Assembly: GCA_022606425.2 (NCBI GenBank)
Contig: JAHDVF020000761.1
Location: 310,001 to 374,000 of the forward strand
Length of the DNA: 64,000 bases
Reading direction: 5' to 3'
Source of the DNA: Lepidostoma basale
Lineage: Eukaryota > Arthropoda > Insecta > Trichoptera > Lepidostomatidae
In this document: positions 20,985 through 31,764 of the stretch, piece after piece
Layout: each line of letters starts with the position of its first letter
Position numbering within the stretch: position 1 is the stretch's first letter
Notes under the pieces: generated by a model
The model's input: the letters and a program-made list of their open reading frames with translations, nothing else
Databases searched by the model: none
What the model was told of the DNA's origin: nothing
Made by a program: the position numbers and the translations under genes

Positions 20985-21095
20985 AATAAGATGACCGGTT
21001 TCTTCAGCGTTGTGTCGTCCTTCACCGATGTTGTGATGTAATCACCTCAAGGGCGCATTAAGACATGTTTTAAATCTAAAAATCTAAATAATGTG
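20985..21095 (-). repeat. CR1/L2-like 3' end with collapsed hammerhead-like motif
   Basis: The minus strand reads TTAGATTTAAAACATGTCTT, then AATGCGCCCTTGAGGTGATTA, shared with 37080-37135 and partly with 40068-40090. Next to it CTGAAGAAACCGGTC looks like a hammerhead core whose stem II has been lost. Confidence 0.5.
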
Positions 21096-21129
21096 AAAGC
21101 TGCATCTGATTTTCGCGATCGGTAAGAAA

Positions 21130-21410
21130 GTATAGTAGAATATCTGGAATAATGTACCTCGCTTGTAGGGAGTATAACAGGCTTCCTGAGAGTATTCGAG
21201 GGTCTAGTAATGTGGCTAACAGCCTAAAGCTGGATTACCTCAGGCAGTTTGTGGAAAATGGTATTTATTAGTCTCTTGTGTTTGTAATCATTGTGTGTCT
21301 GTCATGAATATGTTTTATTGTAATCATTGTAATTATATTAAGGCCCAAAATGAGTTTTTATAACTCATGGGAAATACATGTTATGTATTTTTATATAAAA
21401 TAAAAAATAA
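21130..21410 (+). repeat. LINE C-terminal/3'UTR fragment
   Basis: The plus frame reads YNRLPESIRG and LDYLRQFVENGIY, like the end of CR1/Jockey reverse transcriptases, followed by an AT-rich tail with (AAAATAA)n at 21385-21415. Confidence 0.5.
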
Positions 21411-21654
21411 AAATAAAAGCGGCGAAAAAATATAGACTAGCCATTTATCATAATATAATATTTTATATAAACCGATATTTTTATTACAGCATTAACTCTG
21501 TTAGTCACAGACATCATACATTCACAGTACTAATTTCGATACAAATTTCACATTCATTGATTACTATTTCCATTGTTGACCGTTATTCTCAAATTAAGAA
21601 CATAAATATAATTGGTATGAAACTGACAGGAAACAAGGTATGTCCAAATTAATC

Positions 21655-21800
21655 AATTACTCAAAGGCGGCCGCGTTCCAAGTTGGAAAAATCGACGATT
21701 GTTTGTCACGGTGTATGAATGTAGACGAGGCGCGAGTTATATCAAGATATAACAATGTGGTTATATCCTATCTACCTACGTCTCCAGAAATGCCGTGATG
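21655..21800 (+). repeat. TTAG-tailed LINE, eroded 3' end
   Basis: GTGTATGAATGTAGACGAGG, then TACGTCTCCAGAAATGCCGTGATG, approximates the family end of 63720-63810. Confidence 0.45.
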
Positions 21801-22032
21801 TTTAGTAATTTAAAATAATTTAATTGCAGTTTCAAAATAATTAATATAATGGAGGTTGAAACATGGTATAAATCAGATGCAATACTTTCATATTACTTGA
21901 TTTCATTCGAAATATATAAAAATAAACCAAAATAATAACTTTCCTCTATATTCACCATAATTTTGTGTTACGGATTTACTGAACAAAGTTTATTTATTTG
22001 TAAATAACACATTATTAAAATAAAATAAAATG

Positions 22033-22074
22033 ACACAAACATGTTTCGGACACAGAAGCCCTTCATCAGTGTAT
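22033..22074 (-). ncRNA. Candidate minimal hammerhead ribozyme (type I)
   Basis: Reading the minus strand: stem I ATACA / TGTGT (5 bp, one G-U); core CTGATGA (22069-22063); one extra A; stem II GGGC / GTCC (one G-U) with loop TTCTGT; GAAA (22047-22044); loop-less stem III ACA/TGT; then UU where cleavage would fall (after 22038). All conserved hammerhead core bases are present. The odd points are the single A between the core and stem II, and a three-base-pair stem III without a loop, which would favour a dimeric form. Such short hammerheads are known in Penelope-like retroelements. Activity is untested. Confidence 0.5.
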
Positions 22075-22097
22075 TTAATTGTGCATATACAAAATAA

Positions 22098-22318
22098 ATA
22101 TTTAAACATTTTTTTCATGAATGTGGTCAGTTTTGACAGATATCAAAATGTTTTTTTTTTTTAATAATTTAAAAACTGATTTATTTCCTTTGTCACAAGA
22201 TTAATAATACCTGGACCCCAATAAGTAAAATATTGTTGTAGATTTATTAAAAATATTTTTTATAACATTTAAGTACCTGTAAAAACTGACCACATTCATG
22301 AAAATTTTGTTTAAATAT
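22098..22318. mobile_element. Foldback MITE, 221 bp
   Basis: Inverted arms of about 42 bp, near perfect in CATGAATGTGGTCAGTTTT / AAAACTGACCACATTCATG. No coding content and no recognised superfamily. Confidence 0.7.
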
Positions 22319-22560
22319 TTAATTTTAATTTTTAATTACGCGTTTACAAAGAAATAAAAATTGTTTACAATAATAACATAAAAAATGTTTAATACAAAGT
22401 TTTTTTAACACATTGTATTTACGGAAAGGGTATGTTATTTACCCGTTCTCTGGACTGGCGGTGTACTGCGAGAAAGGTATAAATACCATTTTTGCGGACT
22501 AAACTCGTAGTTTTATGAATACTTAACTTTTAGTTAAGTAAAGTATATTGTTACCCTTAT

Positions 22561-23053
22561 GACCCTTATGTATGGAAAGCGAAGCATGGAACTGGCAAAA
22601 GAAGGATGAAAGTAGAATAAATGCAGTAGAAATGAGATCTCTTAGACGAATGTGTGAATACTCTGTGTATGAGAGAGCGTCGAATGAAAATATAAGAAGT
22701 GAATGCGGTGCGAATGATGGTGTTAAGAACAAAATAATGAAAGGATCATTAAGATGGTTTGGACATATGGAAAGAATGAATGAAGAAAGAATGGTAAAAA
22801 AAGAATATGTTAATGATGTTAATAGAACCTGAAATAGAGCAAGACCGAGGAAAACGTGGCACGATCAAATAAATCAAATATTGAATATCTGCCACGTGAG
22901 GAATCAGAGAAATCGACGCGCGTGCATGACACGATGTATGAATGTTGAGGAAGCGAGAGAAATATGTCAGGAAAGAAAAGTGTGGCAGTCCATTATTTCT
23001 GCCTACCCCTTCGGAGAGACGGCGTGATGGTTAGTTAGTTAGTTAGTTAAGTA
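22561..23053 (+). repeat. TTAG-tailed LINE 3' copy
   Basis: The plus frame encodes SEAWNWQKKDESRINAVEMR, then LRRMCEYSVYERASNENIR and HMERMNEERM, broken by a stop near 22830. It continues to GGAGACGGCGTGATGG followed by (TTAG)5 at 23033-23050. 5' truncated inside the reverse transcriptase. Confidence 0.9.
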
Positions 23054-23219
23054 TATTGTTACACCTAATATAAGTGACTTCTTATTATCACAAGTTAACA
23101 TACTATTAAAGTTTTTACATCAACCTAATATTTACCCACAGCGAGTGATAATTAGCACACGAATCTACCCACAGGGAGAGTGTTAAGAATGAACGCAGTT
23201 TTTTAGAATACTATAAAAT

Positions 23220-23330
23220 TATATTCATTGTCGGCCACGTGGGGAATCGGAGAGTTGAAATTCGCGCATGACACGTTGTAAGAATGTTGAATAATAGAGA
23301 GAAATACATCAGAACAGACAACCAATGTTA
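23220..23330 (+). repeat. TTAG-tailed LINE, small eroded piece
   Basis: GTCGGCCACGTGGGGAATCGG, GCGCATGACACGTTGT and GAGAGAAATACATCAG match 63680-63750 with many changes and no tail. Confidence 0.5.
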
Positions 23331-23734
23331 TTTATTTACAACTCATATTCGCAATTAAATCTCCAAAAAAAATCATATTTTTTGGTTCTCCTCGTTAAAA
23401 TTAAGTACCTACATCGCGATAAAAAAATACATTGCAATGTTCGTATTGATAATTAAAATATCGTATATACATGCGATTTACATTATAAATTAAGAGCGCG
23501 GCATATAATTGGCAGAAGGGTGAAAATTGGGGTTATACAATTATTACAGAATATTCCGAAATCAATTCTCCTAAAAAAAAACTTACATGTTTTTTTTTAA
23601 TATATATTTTTAACGGAAACTGCTCGTTAAAATGCCAAATAAAATACGCACAATTAATAAACAAAGGGTATTCTATATTCGCCATCACTTTGTGTTGTGG
23701 ATTCATTTTTAAATAAATTATGAAAAACTTTGTA

Positions 23735-23800
23735 TTTTCAAAACACTTTATTTCACAAACATGTTTCGGATGGTTCTCATATTTCTTCAGTATACTAATT
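23735..23800 (-). repeat. Hammerhead-like unit, degraded
   Basis: The minus strand reads TACTGAAGA, a weak hairpin, then CCATCC-GAAACATGTTTGTG. It is close to 22033-22074 in stem III and 3' flank, but stem II is largely lost. Confidence 0.45.
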
Positions 23801-24699
23801 TGAACAATAAAATAGAACAAAATGAATAATATCTCTACTATATTGTTAACACTTCAACACTGAAGAAGGATAAGTATAAGTATTATTGTTGGCACTAGAA
23901 CTCCATTGTGTACTGCCATCTTTGCTTCTGTGGATATATTTCTGTTTGCAGAAATGACAAATATATAATATTGTATTATATAATAATAAATATAAATCTA
24001 TTACTGATTACGAGTAATAGAGATCTAAATGACAATCTATAACTTTTTTATGTACCTGTTTCTAAACACCGTGCACATCCGCGATCCATTTTGTAAAACT
24101 CGGCGGGGTTGGTTCAGCATTTTATCACCACTTAACGGCATCAGATATAAAGTAGTCTATAAATAATCCGTAATCGATGAGACAGTAGCTATCAATCTGT
24201 TATGAATACACCGTATCGAATGTAATCAGCAGATTCACCAAAGGCCACCATATGCAGATTAAAAGCTCGAAAGACTCTACATCATAAAATCAAAATAACC
24301 CGAACGCATATTTTTAATCAAAACCAATTTACGAACGAAATACTAAATACTGAATATTTTTCCATGAATTAAAACGTTGTATTTTCCACGTTTGAATTTA
24401 TTTTTCTCGAATTGTATCGAAGATTTTTCACTGTCGTTGTTTTACGTTTTACATTTCTTATTGAAGAACTTTTCATATATTAAAACATTGTTTTTTTCCA
24501 CATTTGAGTTTATTTTCGCATGTTTCGAAGGTTACACCTTCATTATCGAAAGAAATTTTGTGCTCCCGCTGATAAAACCTTTGAAACTCAAAAGTGGAAA
24601 AAAAACTCATAAGTGGAAAAAACAGTGTTTTAACCCTTTGCGCTCCTTAATATTTTTTACGTACCACTAACTGTTCAATTATTGAAATAAAGAAAAAAG

Positions 24700-24870
24700 T
24701 GAATAAAAAGACGCATGAATGCAATCTGCACAAGACAGAGTGACATGGAAGCGAATGGAAGAGGCCTTTTTCCAGGAGTGGACGGGAATATGCTGAGGAA
24801 GAAGAAGAGTTTATTTTAAACGTCAACACGTTTCGAAAGTTTTCGACCTTCATCATCGGGAGTAAGATAT
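24700..24870 (+). repeat. RTE-like 3' tail followed by hammerhead-like unit
   Basis: 24714-24790 repeats the tail at 7366-7445 (CAATCTGCACAAGACAGAGT, then GAAGAGGCCTTTTTCCAGGA). 24815-24865, read on the minus strand, gives GATGATGAAGGTCG and ACTTTC-GAAACGTGTT, an imperfect hammerhead-like layout. Confidence 0.55.
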
Positions 24871-24924
24871 AAACGGGAACTGTCTATCGTTCTTCAGATG
24901 ATTAAACAGTTAGTCCGATATGAT

Positions 24925-25080
24925 TTATACTAACTAACTACCTTACTAAACCTTCACGCCGTTTCCCCGCAGAGAGAATGGATCGCCATACTGTTCTATC
25001 CTGACATACCTCTCTAGATTCCTCTACATTCACACATGTAACATGCACGCTCGTCGATTTTTCCGACTTTGATTAGTCCG
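24925..25080 (-). repeat. TTAG-tailed LINE 3' fragment
   Basis: (AACT)n at 24928-24940, then TTCACGCCGTTTCCCC, CTGACATACCTCTC and GCACGCTCGTCGATTTTTCC on the plus strand; minus-coded and cut after about 150 bases. Confidence 0.8.
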
Positions 25081-25084
25081 ATGT

Positions 25085-25150
25085 TATTAAAACCATTATT
25101 CCTTTTATAAACGACGTTTCGGGACTCCCCCAGTTCCATCATTGGGGTAA
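25085..25150 (-). repeat. Hammerhead-like unit
   Basis: Minus strand: AATGATGGAACT, loop GGGGG, AGTCCC-GAAACGTCG. Stem II pairs with one mismatch and stem III is the palindrome ACGT. The CUGA part is altered to CAA. Confidence 0.4.
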
Positions 25151-25724
25151 GTTAGCTGCATCACCAAGATAAAAACTACAATATTCGAATTCTAGCCTAC
25201 AGAAGAAATCATTAGGACAAGCAATCACCTAAGAACCAAAAAAAATATCCGGCTAACGATGATAATTTCCTGTCAACAGTTCGCGAACAATTTCCAAGAA
25301 GACGAAATGTTGCTAAATCCATGGCCGTATCGTTGGGCCGCTAATCACACAATCACGCCGTAATACTCTAAAATGATAAGTAAAAAATAACCAATTTGTA
25401 TGCGATATCAGAATATAAATTTGGTGCATGTTTTACGAGCTTTGATCTTAGCCAAAAAACGTGGAAACAGATTCACAATTTAATGTAATAAAATCATAAT
25501 AATGATTAAACAATAATAATTATTTTACCTTTCGAGTTATGCAGAGTTATTCCGAACGATGTGCATAAGCCGAAAGAACCGGATTGAGGAATATAAATTT
25601 AAGTTTTATAAAACTATAATGAAGAACATTTTTTTTTAACTATTATAGATCTAAATAATGAAAATAAATAAAATTCTTTATTATACTAATATACAATATT
25701 CTATGTTTGAATCCACTTATCCTA

Positions 25725-25805
25725 GATTTGACGGGTTTCGGCAGCTCGCTGCCATATTCTGACATCATCTTAACCAGAAGATGGCAGCGAGCAGCCGAAA
25801 CCGAA
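25725..25805. repeat. Head-to-head pair of hammerhead-like units
   Basis: Left unit on minus: GGCAGCGAGCTGCC-GAAACCCGTC. Right unit on plus: CAGAAGATGGCAGCGAGCAG, then CCGAAACCG. The two 5' ends face each other across about 30 bases. Stem II (GGCAGC-GA-GCTGCC) is perfect in the left unit. Confidence 0.5.
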
Positions 25806-25939
25806 AAAAATGACTTTTTTTTTCAATTTATTGGAGTTATTACCATAAATAAAATCAATTTATTTTCTCAAAAGATATTACAAACAAAATCAAAGTTTAA
25901 GGCAGAATTTAATTGAGAACAGTATATATACTCGTATAA

Positions 25940-26270
25940 TATATAATACCAGGAACGCATGAGAGATGGTTCGACTTACGGATGGCAAGATACTTTCTAA
26001 AGTCTCCTGAACGTACTTTCACTAATATGAATGACGTCGATCTCCGAGGAGTTTGTGTTCAGCGGACTGATTGCTCTTCCCACCGGTGTCACCAGAGGCA
26101 GGTTGGTTCTAGCGCCTGATAGGTATAACAATATAAATATTCTGTTGCTGTCGAAGATATTCATCAGGAACAAAAATACCGACTTTCTCTAGTACAACCA
26201 AGTTCTCGAAATATCCCCTGATTAATCTTAAGAAATGGGTTATAAGATTCCCATCCCTTCGAGGCTGCAG
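25940..26270 (-). repeat. CR1-like LINE, 3' end of reverse transcriptase
   Basis: The minus translation resembles the clearer plus-strand copy at 44560-44990 (RTNLPLVTPVGRAI..LLN.VS.EIDV..). Its 3' end lies on the left, near the TACCAGGAACGCATGAGAGA motif shared with 31150 and 32030. Confidence 0.65.
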
Positions 26271-26569
26271 CTGAGTTGATCCCCAACATTTCCAAAAGAA
26301 TTGCAGCGGGAATGTTTATTTCGTTTCCCATTTCAATCGTTTTTTTTATTGTTACCGTTAAAAATACGTTCTCTTAACATTCTTCGATTTCATTTTGCAA
26401 TTTATCATTTTAAAAAGTGTTATCGTAAATCAAACTTCGTTATTTTTGTATTAGTCCTGTGTAAATGACTATTTTTGTATTAGTCCTGTTAAATAAATAA
26501 ATACAGCTATACTGAAATCAAATACTAGTTTCAAAGTAAATATGTATTATATACTATTCTACTGTGCGT

Positions 26570-26900
26570 CTACACGTAGCATTTCCTATATACGACATAC
26601 AACAATGCACAGAGGGGTGGTCTCGCTCGCCGGAGCGCTAGATCAGAGGTGAAAAAATAAAATGACAAAACGAGAAAAGGGAGGGCGGTTGAAGCGCGCC
26701 ACCCTACCCGCTACTGAACACCCACCCATCCCCATCCACCCCGCGGTACCTGCCTACTAATTGAAACGCGTCGCGCCCTGCACGGAACAAAACAAAAATA
26801 AACATTTTTCGGCTTCAGATTTCGCTTTCCCACCATTCCCGGCCGACTGTCATGGCCGCGGAAGACGTGAAGCCACTGTTAATGGAAATTAATGGAAATT
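26570..26900. promoter_or_regulatory. GC-rich island in groucho intron 1
   Basis: A sharp GC-rich block (GAGGGCGGTTGAAGCGCGCC, CCCGCGGTACC, GACGCGTC-type stretches) in AT-rich surroundings. It has no long frame and no resemblance to the window's repeats. Possibly an enhancer or promoter of the gene; no proof in the sequence. Confidence 0.3.
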
Positions 26901-27599
26901 TAAAATAGAATTACGCCTTTAATAAAAACACGGTTCATGCGGTAGATTTGACTCACTTCTCAAACAATGCCGCACTCCGCTTCTACTCACGCGCCAGGGT
27001 TGATTGTGTGAAACCCCTCTAATAAGGCACGGTAAGAGGGTCGTAATGTATTATTATCGGCGGTAACTTATTGAGACGTTGACTGGATATAACACGAGGG
27101 TCGCATTCCCATTAAAATTATCCAAATTGTGCGAATGGTGGATATAACGAACCGACCAAAACTATTCTGGAGAGACACGTAGACAGGTAGACCTCACAAA
27201 TTTGATTAGTGCGTAGGCAACCGAAACGTTAGGGTACTTAGAATTTCGTTACTTAGAATTAAGGATCGTTGAGCTGATTTATTTTATCGTCCAGATTGGA
27301 AACAACACCTGATCTGCATGTATGGTGAAGGTATTTCTACCAAGTTAAGGGGCTTGTGAAAAAATCAGTAGATAAGCTAAGTAGCAAACAATTATTACTA
27401 AGCATCGAGCCGTAGCCACGAAATGGTAAACAGAAAGGATGGGCCATCAGACACATTTCACTATTTCTAACAGGTATGTAAGATTTCAACACTCTTGAAA
27501 CCCGTTGAATGATCTTTCTATGTAAATATTGGTATTTACAATTAATGAATACTAAGAGAACTAAATATATACGTTTCCCACAGCTATAGAAGAACAAGG

Positions 27600-27810
27600 G
27601 ACATATATTATTTTATGCCTCAAATCGTCGCACAGAGGCTCTTCAACGCTCCCCTGTATTGAAAGCGATTTAACTTCTAAACGAGGTAGCAACTGAGAGA
27701 CTTCTTTAGATGCAGTTATAGCGAATTCGTGAATATCGTTACGATAAGAGTAACAATGAGGTGAATGTCATATTACTATTCACATTTCCCTTAATGTTAT
27801 ATGTAAAGAG
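27600..27810 (+). repeat. CR1-like LINE remnant
   Basis: Degraded plus frame parallel to 43010-43160; GCGAATTCGTGAATA and TTACGATAAG are shared, and the better copy translates IRLLNEVAKEIDLFGC. Confidence 0.5.
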
Positions 27811-28344
27811 CTATTCAACAAAATAATAATTTAATAATATGGCATAGTTTTCGAAGTATCCTATTTCAACGCTATTTTTACACATTTTATTAATGTCATG
27901 TAAGTATCTCTAATATCATGTAAGCCTTACATTCTTCCATATTTGAATTATTGCATTTTCCAGAATCATTGAGGTCAATAATTAATTCATTGTATGCTGG
28001 TGCTTTGTGTTTTAACTAAATGGGCTTTTTGAACCTACATTATAATAAATAAAAACTTCTGTTGCCAGTTAACATATTATATGGTAAACACAAAAAGGTT
28101 TCAATTTCAAGAATTACATATTTTTACGATTCCCGCACACAATGTGTTCAAAATAAAATAACGCCGTTTGATAAAACGGTCAATTGCATTGGTATTATAA
28201 TATTATATATATTAACTCTGGATAAATCTGGAAACTCATTAAAATGACAATTCGGCGCACCAGTAAGTGCGCCTTTCTGGCCTATACCATAGATAAAACA
28301 AGAAAAAGCCATTGTGATGGCAAGAATATTTCATTAAATAACTG

Positions 28345-28475
28345 AATTATACATCGCAATGCGCAAACGATTAACCCAACCAATGACAGGTCATAAGTCC
28401 TGTAAACGCCTCGACCACCATATTCTGTTTCCAAAAAAACAATATACATCTTCGTCTCTATTGAGATACAATCAA
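28345..28475 (-). repeat. Unclassified three-copy repeat, copy 1
   Basis: Complement of 30555-30665 and 61645-61760: ATTGTATCTCAAT.GAGACGAAGATG, GAAACAGAATATGGTGGTCG, then TTTACAGGACTTATGACCTG, CATTGGTTGGGTTAAGCG. No frame or terminal motif identifies it. Confidence 0.7.
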
Positions 28476-28744
28476 TATTATACGTATTTGATAAAGATAT
28501 TTAAATAAACAAATTATTTTGTGATTGAACCTTTTTGCACCGGGCGTTTCAATTATAACAGCGTAACGTCTCGTTAGGGCAACAGCACGAGCAAGGCAGC
28601 GAGCGGTTAGTTTGTAGACATTTCGCTCTGCTGAGATGTTTACTTGCGAACCCGCCAGCTTCTGAGGTGGATGCCGAGGCGACTTCGTCTCATTAGGATT
28701 ATATTTACACAAATATAATACGTAAATCAATTAATTACAAATCA

Positions 28745-28817
28745 TCACGCCGTTTCATCACAACATAAATAGTGGTTGCCACACTCTTCTATCCTGCCAC
28801 ACATGTCTAGCCCAATC
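28745..28817 (-). repeat. TTAG-tailed LINE 3' end, cut by a mariner remnant
   Basis: ATCATCACGCCGTTTCATCA and CTATCCTGCCACACATGTCT are the family end; it stops at TA (28818-28819), where mariner sequence begins. Confidence 0.6.
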
Positions 28818-28819
28818 TA

Positions 28820-29215
28820 CGAGGCATATCCAGAAAGTAAGTGTACTGAGGCTCTCACGACCGGATGGATTTTATTTTCGACGTGTTGGCTACACTTCCG
28901 TGTAGCCTGACCCTTCCCCTCCGCAACGAGACCGGTTCGAGGTCAGTACGTTGAGAAGTGTCGACGCGAAAAATGTTTCGTTTCGTGAAAAATGTCAATC
29001 CAGTCTCCCGCCAAGTGCGTAATACGCGGCGTCGGGCAAGAGTTTTTGAGGCGCTGCAAACTCCATGGAGATGAATTTCTCCGCTCCATCGTTACTGGAG
29101 ATGAAACTTGGGTTGCACAGTACACTCCTGAAACCAATAGGCAGTCTCAACAGTGGCGTCACACCTCTTCACCCTCCGCCAAAATTGTCAGTCAATCCCA
29201 TAAAACGCAATAAAT
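28820..29215 (+). mobile_element. mariner remnant, internally deleted
   Basis: Starts after TA with CGAGGCATATCCAGAAAGTA, a mariner-type end. Downstream the plus frame gives FLRRCKLHGDEFLRSIVTGD, ETWVAQYTPETNRQS, the first catalytic Asp region. The N-terminal domain and the rest of the catalytic core are absent and no matching right end is visible. It abuts a half foldback unit at 29205-29240 (TTCTAGAAAACAGAC). Confidence 0.75.
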
Positions 29216-29809
29216 CTTCTAGAAAACAGACATTTTCACCAATAGTAAAAATTGAAGAAAAAGTTATACGTCATTATTCAAGAAACAAATATAATTCCCG
29301 GTTGATATTAACATAATTATATCTAATAATGGATAATTACAATACCTTATCAATCAATGACAGCGACATTGCAATTATATTATCATCAAATAAAATACTA
29401 GTCCATTTATGCTCTACAACTAATGACTTCATCAATTACAAAATTACACATAAAAAATATGTGTAATTTTGTGTGTGTGTTGGTACATTTGCTGTAAAGC
29501 ACCGAAACACATATTTTTTTACGATGATGTATATTTCAAACGTCTGAATGTACACACCAAATAATTAACCTAATTAATACTATTAACAACGAGTAATCGA
29601 CGAGCTAATACAATCGATTAATATCGCGTTAAGTGACCAAAGATTTTTTTTAGAGAACAATAACCACAATATCGATTTGGTAAGCTCATTTATCAATTCT
29701 ACGATTTCAAATAATGGAATGAAATAATGACACAAAAAAATGTGAAAAACTAAAAACCTTTGTTACCTGAGCCCAAATAATATTTGATTTCTCACGTTCC
29801 TGAAATCCT

Positions 29810-30054
29810 GTGGCGGTGCTCCCATAGAAGCCCAGAAGCCCGGCTTGCGTAAGAAATTTTGAATCAAAACCTCTTCTGGCTTACAGAGGTTCAGCTCTTG
29901 TGGCTATTCCTCTTACGTCTGATGGGAACATTGTTGGAAGGTGATTTGGTGGGGTGATGGTTTATGCGGGGGCATGATTACTTAGATTTGGGAGGTTTGA
30001 TTCAAAATTTCTTACGCAAGTCGGGCTTCTGGGTTTCTATGGGAGTACCGCCAC
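29810..30054. mobile_element. Foldback MITE, 245 bp
   Basis: Inverted arms of about 62 bp with few mismatches (GTGGCGGTGCTCCCATAGAA left, GTGGCGGTACTCCCATAGAA right complement). The loop holds TTCAGCTCTTGTGGCTATTC and CTTACGTCTGATGGGAACAT, also found at 15910-15960, 31765-31835 (complement) and 62660-62735 (complement). Confidence 0.8.
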
Positions 30055-30099
30055 TGCTGATATCATATATCAGATTTAAAAATATTTCAGAATATTCGA

Positions 30100-30420
30100 A
30101 ACAGTCAGTAGATGTCCAACTGTCTCTCCATCTTTTGGGTGATCTTCCTGGAGATCGGCTGCCTGTTGTTACATGATTTAACGACTTTGGATATCACTCT
30201 TTCAGAACACGCTCTCTCCAATAACGTCTTCTCAGTCTTCCCCATCGCACAACATCTTCGACATTGCAAATCTTCCTTATTTCGGAATTTCTCACTCTGT
30301 CTCCGAGTATCCTTTCTGCAATGGATCGAATAGTCCTGATTTCTGTGATTCTTATGACACTTTTTGTTCTTACGGTGTTAGTCCGCGTCTCAATTCCAGG
30401 TCTTTATGATTATTCGTTAC
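30100..30420 (-). repeat. RTE-like LINE 3' fragment
   Basis: Minus frames give GDRVRNSEIRKICNVEDVV and SPGRSPKRWRDS, the same family as 56870-57350 (RDRVRNTRIREISEVEDII, RPRGRPPKRWMDS) and 46030-46330. Several stops. Confidence 0.7.
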
Positions 30421-30554
30421 TTGTCATGATTATTATTTCTTTACATTTATACATTATACTCGTACAATTGTGCTAGTTGCATAATATATGTTTAAATATG
30501 AAATCATCCCAAAAATATTTAAATCATCACATGATTAAAACGATAAATAAATTT

Positions 30555-30665
30555 AAAGATTAATTGTATCTCAATGGAGACGAAGATGCAAATTGGAAAC
30601 AGAATATGGTGATCGAGGTGTTTACAGGACTTATGACCTGTCATTGGTTGGGTTAAGCGCTCCTT
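30555..30665 (+). repeat. Unclassified three-copy repeat, copy 2
   Basis: Same unit as 28345-28475 in opposite orientation, ending in TTGGTTGGGTTAAGCGC. Confidence 0.7.
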
Positions 30666-30900
30666 GAATTGATAACCCGCAATGGGTAAATAAAATCCAG
30701 TATTCGTCTAAAAGTATTTGTATACATTCAAAATGCTGTATATACTCGTATATATTTATTTTGACGATTTTTTTAAAGTTTTTCCATTTTTAAGGATATT
30801 TTTCTCGATGTGAAATTCCAGGGGGTAAACGCCTTAAATTTATCTAAAGTCAATTTATTTTTTCAAGACATTACAAACATAATTATAGTTTAAGGCATCT

Positions 30901-31126
30901 TATTTATTGTCCCTTGAACCATGATATAAAACTCCATACTAAATAATTAATACAAATGAAAACGTTTGTTTTCTAGAGGTTTTATTTTATTTTACGGGAA
31001 TGACATGCTTTGCCTTATGAAGGGATTATCAATATTTGATAATGTCGTAGTAAGGCGAAACATGTCATTCCCATAAAATAAAATAAAACTATTACAAAAT
31101 AAACGTCTTCATTCGTATTAATTATA
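30901..31126. mobile_element. Foldback element with hammerhead-like arms and 10-bp target duplication
   Basis: 226 bp flanked by TAAGGCATCT at 30891-30900 and 31127-31136. Left arm: CGGGAATGACATGCTTTGCC, then TTATGAAGGGATTATCAAT. Right arm: ATTTGATAATG..AAGGCGAAACATGTCATTCC. The arms extend outward through TTTTATTTTATTT to AAACG.. and TTAATTA. The left side has an extra ACTCCATAC-type leader. It sits in a CR1-like tail (30840-30900 and 31137-31275). Confidence 0.7.
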
Positions 31127-31136
31127 TAAGGCATCT

Positions 31137-31280
31137 ATTTGAGACCAGGTAAAATACCAGGAACGCAAGAGAGATGGTTCGACTTTAGAAAGACAATATA
31201 CTCAAGTCAAGATAATTTGTCTTCTGATCGTAACAAAAAGTTTAAATGTTCGTTTTTTAGAATCACTAGATCAAATATTC
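31137..31280 (-). repeat. CR1-like LINE tail
   Basis: AATACCAGGAACGCAAGAGA, GATGGTTCGACTTTAGAAAG matches 25950-26000 and 32025-32090; interrupted on its left by the foldback element. Confidence 0.6.
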
Positions 31281-31309
31281 CATGCACTAATGATGACAAC
31301 ATTATGAAT

Positions 31310-31640
31310 GTCGTACTCAAGTTAACAGCTCCCCGGCGCGGCGCTTCGGGCCGTCTTGCCCGCCCCTAAACGGGACGATCAGTATTATAGCTGTAATGTA
31401 ATATTGATGAGGAGACGATATTCCTTTATTGTTTGTGTAAGGTCTGGCCCGGCGGGGAGTGGATCGATAGCCACACACGCGACAGCCCGACCCGCCGCAC
31501 CGCTGGCGCTGGGCCGCCTTCAATCATCGGGAATTATTTACCAACACGTGATAGCGATGTTGGGGGGCGCCACCCACCGACCAATCACGCGCGTATACAA
31601 GATTTGCTGTCCGCGTCTAATGTAGTCCAAACATTTGATT
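31310..31640. promoter_or_regulatory. GC-rich island in groucho intron 1
   Basis: Blocks CCCCGGCGCGGCGCTTCGGG and CACGCGACAGCCCGACCCGC, with CACGTG at 31545-31550, inside AT-rich DNA. Small open frames on both strands have no recognisable protein. Not repeated elsewhere in the window. A candidate regulatory element. Confidence 0.3.
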
Positions 31641-31764
31641 GGGTACACGGCATAATAGACTAATTAATACGGTAATCAACAAGTTAATACAAACGATAAC
31701 TTTAGCGCTAAGTAACATAAGACAAATTTATTGTTTATTGAACAATGATGAAAAACTAACCAAC

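Noticed and set aside
22021..22074. Hammerhead motif as a chance match
   Set aside because: Considered, but simultaneous core, stem I and stem II matches plus similar units elsewhere make chance unlikely; kept as a candidate without claiming activity.
29810..30054. A miRNA precursor
   Set aside because: The 62-bp near-perfect arms and long loop with repeated internal segments indicate a MITE.
31356..31663. Frames of 89 and 76 codons in a GC-rich block
   Set aside because: Composition-driven, mutually overlapping and without recognisable motifs.
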